DNA of 29,135 bases. Source: CAZAGT01 sp964484515 (GTDB lineage Bacteria; Desulfobacterota; DSM-4660; Desulfatiglandales; HGW-15). The notes under the pieces are model-generated. The model did no database searches. It worked only from the letters and a program-made list of their open reading frames with translations, and was not told where the DNA came from. The DNA is taken from contig CAZAGT010000017.1 in NCBI GenBank assembly GCA_964484515.1, positions 1-29,135 on the forward strand. Direction: 5' to 3'. This document shows positions 17,185-24,431 of the stretch, in pieces; positions within the stretch are counted from its first letter, which is position 1; each line of letters opens with the position of its first letter. The position numbers and the translations under genes are program-made.

Positions 17185-17200
17185 TGCACGAATCATGCCA
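17185..17200 (-). promoter_or_regulatory. Sigma54 -24/-12 promoter of prsT
   Basis: Minus-strand sequence TGGCATGATTCGTGCA: full TGGCATG -24 element and TGCA -12 element with exact GG/GC spacing; one consensus T is G (position 12). Predicted start near 17174, leader about 190 bases. It lies in the region between prsT and the divergent sugar kinase, and argues against a kinase start as far up as 17133. Confidence 0.65.
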
Positions 17201-17318
17201 TTCTAAACCAGCCACTGTTACCCATCAAGGTGGCGCCCCTCCGCTGATGACCAGCCGTTTTCCAGTGCGGGGACCCGCCAAAATTCATGCAAGCGATCGG
17301 AAAGGGACGCAGGTTGGG

Positions 17319-18389
17319 ATGAAGAGATCGGCACGTCGGTACAGATCAGCAAGTAGGGTCCTGCAGCGTTGTCCGATTGACGCGTCAAGCCCCTGTCGGA
17401 TCGATTCCGGAGGGACCTGGGATATCAAGGTCTTTGCGCTTCCCTATGAGGACATTCGTCCCGTAACGATCAATATGGCCTTGAACTTGAGGACACGCGT
17501 CAGCCTGACGCCCTTCAGGGAAGGCTGGGTTGCGATATCGTCCGAGGGATTCGCCATCCAGGAGGAGTACCCGATTGACCGTCTCCCATTCGAGAAGACC
17601 TACGGGATCTTTTGGGCCGCCATGGCCCATTTCGGTCTCCATGGCCTCAAGGTCCACATCAAATCCGATTCACCCGTACGGTCCTCGCTGGGCGGCTCAA
17701 GCACAGCCCTTATTGCTTTACTCAAGGCGCTCTCCAAATTGGCTGCTACGCAAAATAAAAGGACGTTGTCACGTCCGGATATACTCCATCTCGGTTATCA
17801 CCTCGAAGATGGCGTAAGCGGCGGCCATTGTGGAATCCAAGACCAGGCGGCAGCGGTTTATGGAGGCGTGAACCAATGGACATGGTGTTACGGGAACAGG
17901 CGCAAGCCCTTTCAAAGAGAACCGCTGTTGAACCGAAAGGGACAGAAATCGCTCTCGCGCCATCTGCTTGTGGCCTTCAGTGGCAGGACCCATGCGTCGG
18001 GACGCATCAATCGTTCCTGGGTTCAACGCTTCCTTTCGGGCGAGACGAGGTCGGGATGGTTGGAGGTCAACCGAATTGTTCACCGATTGGGAAACGCGAT
18101 AAGGAGTGAGGATTGGTCACGGGCCGCCGGTCTCGTAAGAGAAGAGATGGCGGTTCGTCGGGAGATCACGCCGGAGGCCCTGATACCGATCACGCGCCGC
18201 CTTGTCGATCAAGCCGAAAAACACGGTTGCGGCGCTCGATTTGCGGGTGCCGGGGCGGGGGGCTCCCTGTGGGCCGTAGGGGCGACGGACAAGATCACCC
18301 GGCTCAAGGCCGACTGGGAGAAGACCCTGGCATCCGCCAGGGGCGCCGGGGTCTTGGATTGCGAAATCGATCCGCGCGGAGTTCGGTAG
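17319..18389 (+). CDS. GHMP-family sugar kinase
   Basis: About 356 aa if started at ATG 17319; frames open from 17133 and an ATG at 17247 exist, but homologous sequence only begins near SSPCRIDSGGTWD. The GHMP signature is clear: an N-terminal substrate loop (SPCRIDSGGTWDI), the ATP-binding motif 2 SPVRSSLGGSSTALIALL, the HLEDGVSGGHCGIQDQAAA segment typical of sugar-1- or sugar-7-phosphate-forming kinases, and motif 3 GARFAGAGAGGSLWA. It resembles D-glycero-D-manno-heptose 7-phosphate kinase and galactokinase-like enzymes, so it may make activated sugars for surface polysaccharide. The exact substrate cannot be read. It is the only plus-strand gene in the first 22 kb and ends 19 bases from the convergent zinc-ribbon gene. 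Confidence 0.85.
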   Translation: MKRSARRYRSASRVLQRCPIDASSPCRIDSGGTWDIKVFALPYEDIRPVTINMALNLRTRVSLTPFREGWVAISSEGFAIQEEYPIDRLPFEKTYGIFWAAMAHFGLHGLKVHIKSDSPVRSSLGGSSTALIALLKALSKLAATQNKRTLSRPDILHLGYHLEDGVSGGHCGIQDQAAAVYGGVNQWTWCYGNRRKPFQREPLLNRKGQKSLSRHLLVAFSGRTHASGRINRSWVQRFLSGETRSGWLEVNRIVHRLGNAIRSEDWSRAAGLVREEMAVRREITPEALIPITRRLVDQAEKHGCGARFAGAGAGGSLWAVGATDKITRLKADWEKTLASARGAGVLDCEIDPRGVR

Positions 18390-18408
18390 GATCGAGGCGT
18401 AATTAGCC

Positions 18409-19089
18409 CTAAGCCTTTCCTGTTTCAACCAGCGTATCCGTGAAGACTTTGTAGAACCGTTCGTTTTCCGAAATCGCCTTTTTCAATATGGGGTGTAACT
18501 TATCCAGGTCTTTGGTGCTCACAACGATGTTGGCACTCATTGCAAAGGCCATCATATTGTCCATAGTCTTGTAGTCGTCGCCTAGGAGTGCCAGAAAGAT
18601 CTTACGGCGCATGGACATCGACAGATTGTTTAGGTAGTTCAGGATCGGACTGTGATCGATGGGTTGACCGTCAAAGCCGTCCGATAGGACAATCAGCTCG
18701 AAGTGGTGAAAACGGAGCTTGCCGATGGCATCGCGTGTGCTTGGCGCCGGGACGAATTTGTATCCCATGGGTTCCACCGCGCTCTTGATCTTTTCAGAGG
18801 ACTCGCCATTGCTCGTCAGGACGAGGGCCAGCTTCGTTCCCTCCTCAAAGAAATGCAGTGCCTCGTCGTCGCTGTAATCGGCGTAGTCATATCCTCCTTT
18901 GGCCTGCTTCGTGGGAGGGGTCCGCTCTTCGGATACCGAACTGGCCGGTCCCGGAGTCGTAGGGCGATTCGGATTCAGCGTCATCTTGGTTTCACATTTG
19001 GGGCAAGTGATTCTGACCGGATAATCCTTCGGCACCTTCTCATCCGGGATGCTTAGCTTCGTTTGGCACTGCTCACATATAACGTCCAT
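18409..19089 (-). CDS. MJ0042 zinc-ribbon protein with receiver-like C-terminal domain
   Basis: 226 aa. The N-terminus is an MJ0042-type zinc ribbon (C5-x2-C8, C29-x2-C32). A low-complexity Pro/Ser/Thr linker follows (about 41-66), then a domain at about 86-205 with receiver-like alternation (LALVLTSNGE, FELIVLSDGFDG, KIFLALLGDDYK, ANIVVSTKDLDKL). The expected phosphoacceptor and lysine positions are not convincingly kept, so it would be a pseudo-receiver. ATG 19089 follows GAGGGAG at normal spacing. It is the last gene of an operon with two PilT ATPases (22-base gap), which suggests a role in pilus retraction or its regulation. That role is inference. Confidence 0.7.
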   Translation of the reverse strand: MDVICEQCQTKLSIPDEKVPKDYPVRITCPKCETKMTLNPNRPTTPGPASSVSEERTPPTKQAKGGYDYADYSDDEALHFFEEGTKLALVLTSNGESSEKIKSAVEPMGYKFVPAPSTRDAIGKLRFHHFELIVLSDGFDGQPIDHSPILNYLNNLSMSMRRKIFLALLGDDYKTMDNMMAFAMSANIVVSTKDLDKLHPILKKAISENERFYKVFTDTLVETGKA

Positions 19090-19110
19090 GGTGCTCCCTC
19101 AGAACCCTTC

Positions 19111-20286
19111 CTAAGCTCTTTGTTTCTTGTGGCCGTAAGTGTCATCGATCGCGAGACCTTCAATACTCGTCGTTTTTTCTCCCCTAGACGTCTTGACGGA
19201 ATCGATGGCGCGCCCGACAACCGCCTTGCGGGACGCGTAGCTCATGGCGATTTCCTCTGTAACCAAACCTGCCTTGTACAGTTCCGAGATAGACTGGTCA
19301 AAGGTCATCATATCAAAAGCCACGCTTTGCTCGATGATTTCATAGAAGGTCTTCCCTTCTGACTCACCGTTAAGAATGGTGTCTTTTACCCTGAGATTGG
19401 TTCCCAGGAGTTCAAAGGCCGCCACCCGACCGCCATCAGCTCGAGGTAGGAGCCGCTGACAGGCGATCCAGCGAACGGTATCCGCGAGTCTAATCCTGAT
19501 CTGTTTCTCCTCTTCCCGTTCGAACATGCCCACAATCCGATTGATGGTCTGCCCGGCATCGACGGTATGCAGCGTCGTGAGAACGAGATGCCCGGTCTCG
19601 GCGGCCGAGAGGCCGATTTCAACCGTCTCCCGATCGCGCATCTCACCGACCAGGATCACTTTAGGGGCTTGTCTCAGGCCCGCCCTGAGACCGGAGGCAA
19701 AATCATCGAAGTCGAGTCCCAGTTCGCGTTGATTGAAGGTCGCCCTTTTTTGGGAGTGCATGAACTCCACCGGGTCTTCCAGCGTGACGACGTGAACCGA
19801 CTTCTTCTCGTTGATTTCGTTCAGGACAGCAGCCAGGGAAGTGGATTTACCGCTGCCCGTTGCTCCGGTCACGAAGATAATCCCGTTTCGTTCCGCGGGC
19901 ATCTTGTAGAAAGCCGGGGGCAGCATCATTTCCTTAATCGTTGGCACTCGTGTTGCCAGCTGCCGCATGACGGTCGAAAAATAGCCCTTCTGAGAAAAGG
20001 CATTGACCCTGAAGCGTGCCTTGCCGGCCAACTGATACGACGTGTCGCATGATCCTTCCTTAAGCAGGGCCTTTGTCAACCGACGGTCGCCGTGAATGAG
20101 GTTGAGCGCGAACACCTCGGCCTGAAACGGGGTTATCTTGTCAACCGGGGGACTAAGGTCGACCGGTTTTAGCTCGCCCGAGGACTCCACCTGGAAGGGT
20201 TTGTCCACGGTGACGTTGAGGTCGGAGACGTTGTCATGCGACTCGAGCATGGTCGTCAGGATATGATCGATTTGTTGTTGTCTCAT
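19111..20286 (-). CDS. PilT/PilU-family type IV pilus retraction ATPase (paralogue 2)
   Basis: 391 aa secretion-type hexameric ATPase. Walker A GATGSGKST (141-149), Asp box TLEDPVEF, Walker B VILVGEMRD and His box TGHLVLTTLHT are all present. It lacks the longer N-terminal domain of PilB extension ATPases and has a C-terminal tail of about 40 residues beyond the usual PilT end, more like PilU. ATG at 20286 after AAGGAGG. It lies 51 bases after the first PilT gene. It probably powers pilus retraction for twitching together with the first PilT. Whether it is an active ATPase on its own or needs the paralogue, as PilU does, cannot be seen. Confidence 0.92.
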   Translation of the reverse strand: MRQQQIDHILTTMLESHDNVSDLNVTVDKPFQVESSGELKPVDLSPPVDKITPFQAEVFALNLIHGDRRLTKALLKEGSCDTSYQLAGKARFRVNAFSQKGYFSTVMRQLATRVPTIKEMMLPPAFYKMPAERNGIIFVTGATGSGKSTSLAAVLNEINEKKSVHVVTLEDPVEFMHSQKRATFNQRELGLDFDDFASGLRAGLRQAPKVILVGEMRDRETVEIGLSAAETGHLVLTTLHTVDAGQTINRIVGMFEREEEKQIRIRLADTVRWIACQRLLPRADGGRVAAFELLGTNLRVKDTILNGESEGKTFYEIIEQSVAFDMMTFDQSISELYKAGLVTEEIAMSYASRKAVVGRAIDSVKTSRGEKTTSIEGLAIDDTYGHKKQRA

Positions 20287-20337
20287 CCGGTCCTCCTTGT
20301 CATTCTTCCACGATGGTCACGTAGCGACGATCCGTGA

Positions 20338-21420
20338 TCATATCTCCGTGAAATCGACGGGCGGGTTCTTCAGGTATGGTCTGAACTTGGCCTTATCATT
20401 GGCCCTGTTATAAGCATCATCCGGGCTGATGCGCTTCTTCTCGAGGTGTTCCAGAATGGCGTCATCAAGGGATTGCATCCCGTATTTCTTTCCCGTTTGG
20501 ATCATGGACGGGATTTGGAAGGTCTTTCCTTCCCGAATGAGGTTACGCACCGCCGGGTTGGCGATCATAATCTCAAGGGCGGCCAAGCGGCCTTTTATGT
20601 CAATTCGTTTAAGAAGGGTCTGGGCCACGACCGCTCGCAGGCCGTCGGCAAGGGTATTTCGGATCTGCTCCTGCTGGCTGACGGGAAAGACCTCGATGAC
20701 ACGGTCGACGGTCTTTGCCGCGCTGGTGGTGTGAAGCGTAGCCAGAACGAGATGCCCGGTAGCCGAGGCCTCAATCGCCAGACTGATGGTTTCAAGGTCG
20801 CGCATCTCGCCCACCAGGATGATATCGGGGTCTTCTCGAAGCGCGCCCCTGAGGGCCGCCGCAAACGATCGGGTATGGCGCCCAACCTCACGTTGATTGA
20901 CAATCGCCTTGTCACTTTTGTGAATAAATTCGATCGGGTCTTCGACCGTAAGGATATGGTCCTTGCGTGTCTTATTGGCTTCATCGATGATGGCAGCCAG
21001 GGTCGTCGATTTGCCGCTCCCCGTAGGACCGGTCACCAACACCAGGCCCCGGGGGAGAGTCGCCAGTCGGCGCACGACCGATGGGAGGCCCAGTTGCTCA
21101 CAGGTCAGCACGCTCGAGGGAATCTCTCTGAAAACGGCGCCAACGCCAAACTCCTGCTCAAAAAAATTAGCTCGATAGCGGGCCAGGCCCGGAATCTCGT
21201 AAGCGAAATCCACATCGCCCGTCTCTTCGAAGACCTTGACTTTCTCCTCGGGGGCAATTTCATAGAGCATGCCTTTTAGCCCATCATTATCGAGCAACTT
21301 GTACTTGACTCGTTCCAGGTCTCCCTGGATGCGAAGCACCGGTTGCTGACCCGAAATGAGATGGAGATCAGATGCTCCCTGATCATTCATGAGCTTGAAA
21401 AAAGCATCTATCTGCGCCAT
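20338..21420 (-). CDS. pilT: Type IV pilus twitching motility ATPase PilT
   Basis: 360 aa, the normal length of PilT. N-terminal PAS-like domain (ASDLHLISGQQPVLRIQGDL), Walker A GPTGSGKST (131-139), Asp box TVEDPIEF, Walker B IILVGEMRD, His box TGHLVLATLHT, and the PilT C-terminal segment GMQSLDDAI. It drives depolymerisation of the pilin fibre at the inner membrane. ATG 21420 is preceded by GGAGGAACGG. It is the first gene of a three-gene minus-strand operon; no pilin or assembly genes are in the window. Confidence 0.95.
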   Translation of the reverse strand: MAQIDAFFKLMNDQGASDLHLISGQQPVLRIQGDLERVKYKLLDNDGLKGMLYEIAPEEKVKVFEETGDVDFAYEIPGLARYRANFFEQEFGVGAVFREIPSSVLTCEQLGLPSVVRRLATLPRGLVLVTGPTGSGKSTTLAAIIDEANKTRKDHILTVEDPIEFIHKSDKAIVNQREVGRHTRSFAAALRGALREDPDIILVGEMRDLETISLAIEASATGHLVLATLHTTSAAKTVDRVIEVFPVSQQEQIRNTLADGLRAVVAQTLLKRIDIKGRLAALEIMIANPAVRNLIREGKTFQIPSMIQTGKKYGMQSLDDAILEHLEKKRISPDDAYNRANDKAKFRPYLKNPPVDFTEI

Positions 21421-21530
21421 CCGTTCCTCCTCGATGTTCGATGTTCACAGGGGATATGTTGCCGCATCCGTGGGAAACGCGTTTCGATGAACCTGAAAGA
21501 ACGAGACTGTTGCTAAAATGAACCGAGGCA

Positions 21531-22148
21531 TTAATGCTCTTTCCGAAAAGTCTTGGACATCATCACTGCATCCTGGCCGGCCGGATAGAAACGGCGCTTG
21601 ATTTCGCAGGGGGTATATCCCGACCGCGAGAACAAGGCCTGGGCCGCAAGGTTGTCCGTTCCGGTATGCAATATAACCCTGCACGCGTGAAGCTCCATGG
21701 CCCTGTTTTCCACGGCCTTCATGAGCGCGGCCCCGATTCCTTTTCGTCGTTTCCCGGCTTCTACGGCTATGGCCAAGAGCTCGATCACTCCCCCTTGACC
21801 CGCCGCGGGGGATAACTGCCCGATCATGGCGAAACCGGCGGGTCGATGGTCGGTACAGGCGATAATGGTTTCGGTCGGGGCCGTCTCCAGCCATTGAGAG
21901 ACAAGTCCTTCGTAAGGACCGTAAATACGAAACGCCTGCTCACTGATCCGGATGACATAGTCGTTATCCGACGGCCTTGCTGTGCGGATCTCGATCCCTA
22001 AACGACGCGAAGGGTACCGTGGTCGAGATTCGAACCCCCTTGCCGTTGCCTGTGATGGAGCAGGGGGTAAGGGCCCTCTCTTAGCCACCTTCAGGCGGTC
22101 GTGCCTCTTGATTTCGCCGTACTTGCCGTATCGTCCCCGCTTGCCCAT
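21531..22148 (-). CDS. GNAT-family N-acetyltransferase (RimI-like)
   Basis: About 205 aa from ATG 22148; a GTG at 22175 is also in frame. The GNAT domain starts only near residue 60 (IEIRTARPSDNDYVI) and contains the acetyl-CoA motif RRKGIGAAL preceded by the ELLAIAVEAG strand and followed by NLAAQALFSRSGY. It resembles RimI-type protein or small-molecule acetyltransferases. The N-terminal 55 residues are basic and Pro/Arg-rich, unlike the family, and the true start may be an unusual codon nearer the domain. No strong Shine-Dalgarno was seen. It precedes pilT on the same strand with a 110-base gap. Confidence 0.8.
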   Translation of the reverse strand: MGKRGRYGKYGEIKRHDRLKVAKRGPLPPAPSQATARGFESRPRYPSRRLGIEIRTARPSDNDYVIRISEQAFRIYGPYEGLVSQWLETAPTETIIACTDHRPAGFAMIGQLSPAAGQGGVIELLAIAVEAGKRRKGIGAALMKAVENRAMELHACRVILHTGTDNLAAQALFSRSGYTPCEIKRRFYPAGQDAVMMSKTFRKEH

Positions 22149-22226
22149 GGCCGGAAGCAACTCTCCCCTTGGCACCCTCTGGGGCCTTTTTCTCTCTACA
22201 CGTCAATAGATTGTCAGAGTCGAGTA

Positions 22227-22578
22227 GAGGTACCGACCTCATAACACAGTTTAGGGGTTCGGGGAATAGGGCCCCAATGCGTACTGGCAAAAGGCGGACG
22301 AGTCTGGTTTTGCCTTGATAACTCACGGTTCAGGGGCTAAAGTACCGAGTCAACCGCTGATCCTGGGCAGACAGCCTAACTGAGCGTTGGGCCTTGCCAG
22401 GAGACCCCCGTTCCCGCCTCGCTCCAGAGGGCTTTGTGACAGCGAGGTGTCCAATGGGCGCAGGTTGCAAAAACAGGGCCAGGAGCGTTAAGGGTCTGCG
22501 GCCATCCGAGAACGGGGAGGGTGGAAACAGTCCAATCTTCGTGAATTCAGTGAGCTTAGGGGCTCGCTGAGTTTTTTT
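22227..22578 (+). ncRNA. Candidate structured RNA ending in an intrinsic terminator
   Basis: Region without a supported gene but with several perfect hairpins on one strand: GAGGT/ACCTC (22227-22240), GGCAAAA/TTTTGCC (22286-22314), GCCTAAC/GTTGGGC with one wobble pair (22374-22392), CCTCGCT/AGCGAGG (22417-22447), the last enclosed by a possible CCCCGTT/AACGGGG pairing (22406-22412 with 22511-22517), and finally the terminator. It lacks the conserved cores of RNase P RNA, tmRNA, SRP RNA and the riboswitches I know. No clear promoter was found near 22180. A transcribed ncRNA is inference. Confidence 0.35.
22548..22578 (+). terminator. Plus-strand intrinsic terminator without an annotated upstream gene
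   Basis: CAGTGAGC (22548-22555) pairs with GCTCGCTG (22562-22569), one G-U pair, loop TTAGGG, followed by AG and seven T (22572-22578). No plus-strand gene lies between the sugar kinase (ends 18389) and this site. Confidence 0.7.
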
Positions 22579-22607
22579 GAGAGCATGAAACCAAAGGGGG
22601 GGGTGGC

Positions 22608-22928
22608 TTGTTCTTTCTGATTGCCGGCATTCAGCCAAAGACCGTCAAGCTGGACGAACAACCGCGGATGTGTCCTTCCTGTGGTCTGTTTCAAGCCTTC
22701 CGAAAACGGGTAGATCAGTACGTGGCGGTCTTCTTCTTGCCGATCGTACGCCTGAGGCGGGGGACCCCTTTCCTCGAATGCCGGAGCTGTGGAACCCTGT
22801 CGGATGAGTCCGGCCAAACCTTCGGGGAGGCGGCGCGGACCGGGGGCACTGTATGTACGCACTGTGGTCGTCCCGTCGAAAGGGATCATCGTTACTGTCC
22901 GTTCTGCGGGAGACCACTGACGTCGTAA
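22608..22928 (+). CDS. Small zinc-ribbon protein with eight cysteines
   Basis: 106 aa, starting at TTG 22608 after the purine run AAAGGGGGGGG. Two zinc-binding sites are visible: C22-x2-C25 with C58-x2-C61, and C83-x2-C86 with C97-x2-C100 (CTHCGRPV...YCPFCG). The middle (VDQYVAVFFLPIVRLRRG) is a hydrophobic stretch typical of the zinc-ribbon family whose members begin FFxIAGIQPKT. Function unknown; such proteins are widespread in Deltaproteobacteria. It stands alone between a terminator and the mdh leader. Confidence 0.75.
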   Translation: MFFLIAGIQPKTVKLDEQPRMCPSCGLFQAFRKRVDQYVAVFFLPIVRLRRGTPFLECRSCGTLSDESGQTFGEAARTGGTVCTHCGRPVERDHRYCPFCGRPLTS

Positions 22929-23061
22929 GGGCCGCGATCTTGCCCTCGAAAGAGAGGTCGCCCTAATCCAACGTCTTGAAAGAGCTATCGAGATTGCCGA
23001 GTAACCGATTTCTGAGAGGCTGATGGAAAATGCCCATAGGCAAGGCTTCCGAAACCGGGGA

Positions 23062-23079
23062 CCCGCCCGGAGGGGCGGG
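23062..23079. repeat. GC-rich hairpin in the mdh leader
   Basis: CCCGCCC (23062-23068), loop GGAG, GGGCGGG (23073-23079). It lies about 100 bases upstream of the mdh start; a competing GGGACT/AGTCCC pairing with a segment near 23110 is possible. No T-tract, so it is not a clear terminator; the leader may be structured or be part of a repeat. Confidence 0.4.
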
Positions 23080-23179
23080 GACTGAGCCGAGCGAGGCGAC
23101 CGTAAAGAAGTCCCGATAGAACCGCGACAGATGGGTGTTTTGCGACAGCCTCACCGTGATACAAGAAAGGAGCAATTTT

Positions 23180-24118
23180 ATGCGACGAAAAGTAACGGTC
23201 GTGGGATCGGGTCATGTGGGTGCCACGTGCGCGATGCGACTTGCGGAAAAGGAGTTGGCAGACGTCGTCCTGGTTGACATCTTAGAGGGGATTCCGGCCG
23301 GTAAGGCCCTTGACCTCACAGAGGCAGCTCCGATTGAAAAGCACGACTCAAAGATCACCGGCGTCACGGGTGACTACGCAGAGGCCAAGGACTCCGACAT
23401 CGTGATCATCACAGCAGGGATTCCGCGCAAGCCCGGCATGAGTCGGGACGATCTACTCTCCACCAACATGGGTATCGTACAGTCCGTATCCGAGGCGGTC
23501 GCGGCGGTTGCACCCGATTCGATCCTGGTGATTGTCAGTAATCCGCTCGACGCCATGTGCCATGCAGCCTTGGACGCCAGCGCATTCCCGAAGAACCGGG
23601 TGGTTGGCATGGCCGGGGTCTTGGATTCCGCCCGCTTTCGGGCCTTTATTGCGATGGAACTTTCCGTTTCCGTGGAGAACATCCACGCCTTCGTCCTGGG
23701 TGGGCACGGCGACACCATGGTGCCTCTACCCCGCTACTCAACCGTAGCCGGCATCCCGATCACGGAATTGATTTCTCCGGAAAGAATCGAGGCCATCGTC
23801 GACAGGACGCGTAACGGCGGGGCTGAAATCGTCGGACTACTCAAGACCGGGAGTGCCTACTACGCTCCGGCATCCGCAGCGGTAGAGATGGCCGAGGCGA
23901 TCTTGAAGGATAAGAAGAAGATCCTACCCTCTGCCGCCCTGCTGGATGGGGAATACGGCATCGAGGGACTCTTTATCGGCGTCCCCGTCAAGCTCGGCAA
24001 GGACGGAATCGAAGAGATCATTGAGATTGAGCTCAGTCAAGAGGAAGAAGAAGCGCTGCGCCATTCCGCCGCGTCTGTCCGGAAGGTCGTGGACGATATG
24101 AAGCGCCTGAAGAGGTAA
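23180..24118 (+). CDS. mdh: Malate dehydrogenase (LDH-like, NAD type)
   Basis: 312 aa from ATG 23180, with AAGGAG eight bases upstream; an in-frame start at 23135 precedes the family N-terminus and is rejected. Rossmann motif GSGHVG (9-14) and acidic D33 indicate NAD binding. Substrate arginines R83 (IPRKPGMSRDD), R89 and R152 (DSARFR) and catalytic H176 (GGHGDT) are present; arginine in the mobile loop points to malate rather than lactate. It interconverts malate and oxaloacetate in central metabolism. A small conserved gene follows after 19 bases. Confidence 0.96.
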   Translation: MRRKVTVVGSGHVGATCAMRLAEKELADVVLVDILEGIPAGKALDLTEAAPIEKHDSKITGVTGDYAEAKDSDIVIITAGIPRKPGMSRDDLLSTNMGIVQSVSEAVAAVAPDSILVIVSNPLDAMCHAALDASAFPKNRVVGMAGVLDSARFRAFIAMELSVSVENIHAFVLGGHGDTMVPLPRYSTVAGIPITELISPERIEAIVDRTRNGGAEIVGLLKTGSAYYAPASAAVEMAEAILKDKKKILPSAALLDGEYGIEGLFIGVPVKLGKDGIEEIIEIELSQEEEEALRHSAASVRKVVDDMKRLKR

Positions 24119-24137
24119 GGGTCGGAGGGGCAATCCG

Positions 24138-24431
24138 GTGGACGATCACGCCATTCTGAACCAGCTTGAGGAACTGGCGGACAACTTGGGCGTCAAGATC
24201 CGATACGAAATCCTCAAACCAGACGTGGGCTTCCAAAGAGGCGGACTCTGCCGGTTGAAGGGCGAGTACCTCCTCTTTATTGACTCCAAGGCCACGACGA
24301 AGGAAAGAATCGAAAGCCTCGCCCGGACGCTGGGGCGTTTTGAACTCGACAAGGTCTATATCAAGCCGGGTTTGCGGGAGTTCCTTGGCCGTTATGAAGA
24401 CAAGGAGGAGCCGATCTCAGAAGACGAATGA
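24138..24431 (+). CDS. Conserved small protein downstream of mdh, function unknown
   Basis: 97 aa, GTG start at 24138 preceded by GGAGGGG. Acidic, with an N-terminal helix (ILNQLEELADNLGVKIRYE), a beta-rich middle (LCRLKGEYLLFIDSK) and a C-terminal YIKPGLREFLGRYED. No catalytic motif or membrane segment is visible and I do not recognise the family with certainty. It is probably co-transcribed with mdh. Its last 15 bases overlap the end of the convergent AccA-AccD gene. Confidence 0.75.
   Translation: MDDHAILNQLEELADNLGVKIRYEILKPDVGFQRGGLCRLKGEYLLFIDSKATTKERIESLARTLGRFELDKVYIKPGLREFLGRYEDKEEPISEDE

Noticed and set aside
20446..21279. 277-codon plus-strand ORF opposite pilT
   Set aside because: Antisense shadow of pilT; the pilT frame carries all catalytic motifs.
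21445..21894. 149-codon minus-strand ORF
   Set aside because: Lies in another frame of the GNAT acetyltransferase gene and has an Arg/Gly-rich composition with no domain.
21980..22050. Possible tRNA: minus strand carries GGTTCGAATCTCGACC, like a T-arm
   Set aside because: The bases flanking the TTCGAAT loop do not pair, and no acceptor or anticodon stem can be built; the stretch lies in the GNAT reading frame.
22330..22889. Minus-strand ORFs of about 100-130 codons
   Set aside because: Low-complexity Pro/Arg-rich products with no domain, overlapping the stem-loop region and the clear eight-cysteine protein on the other strand.
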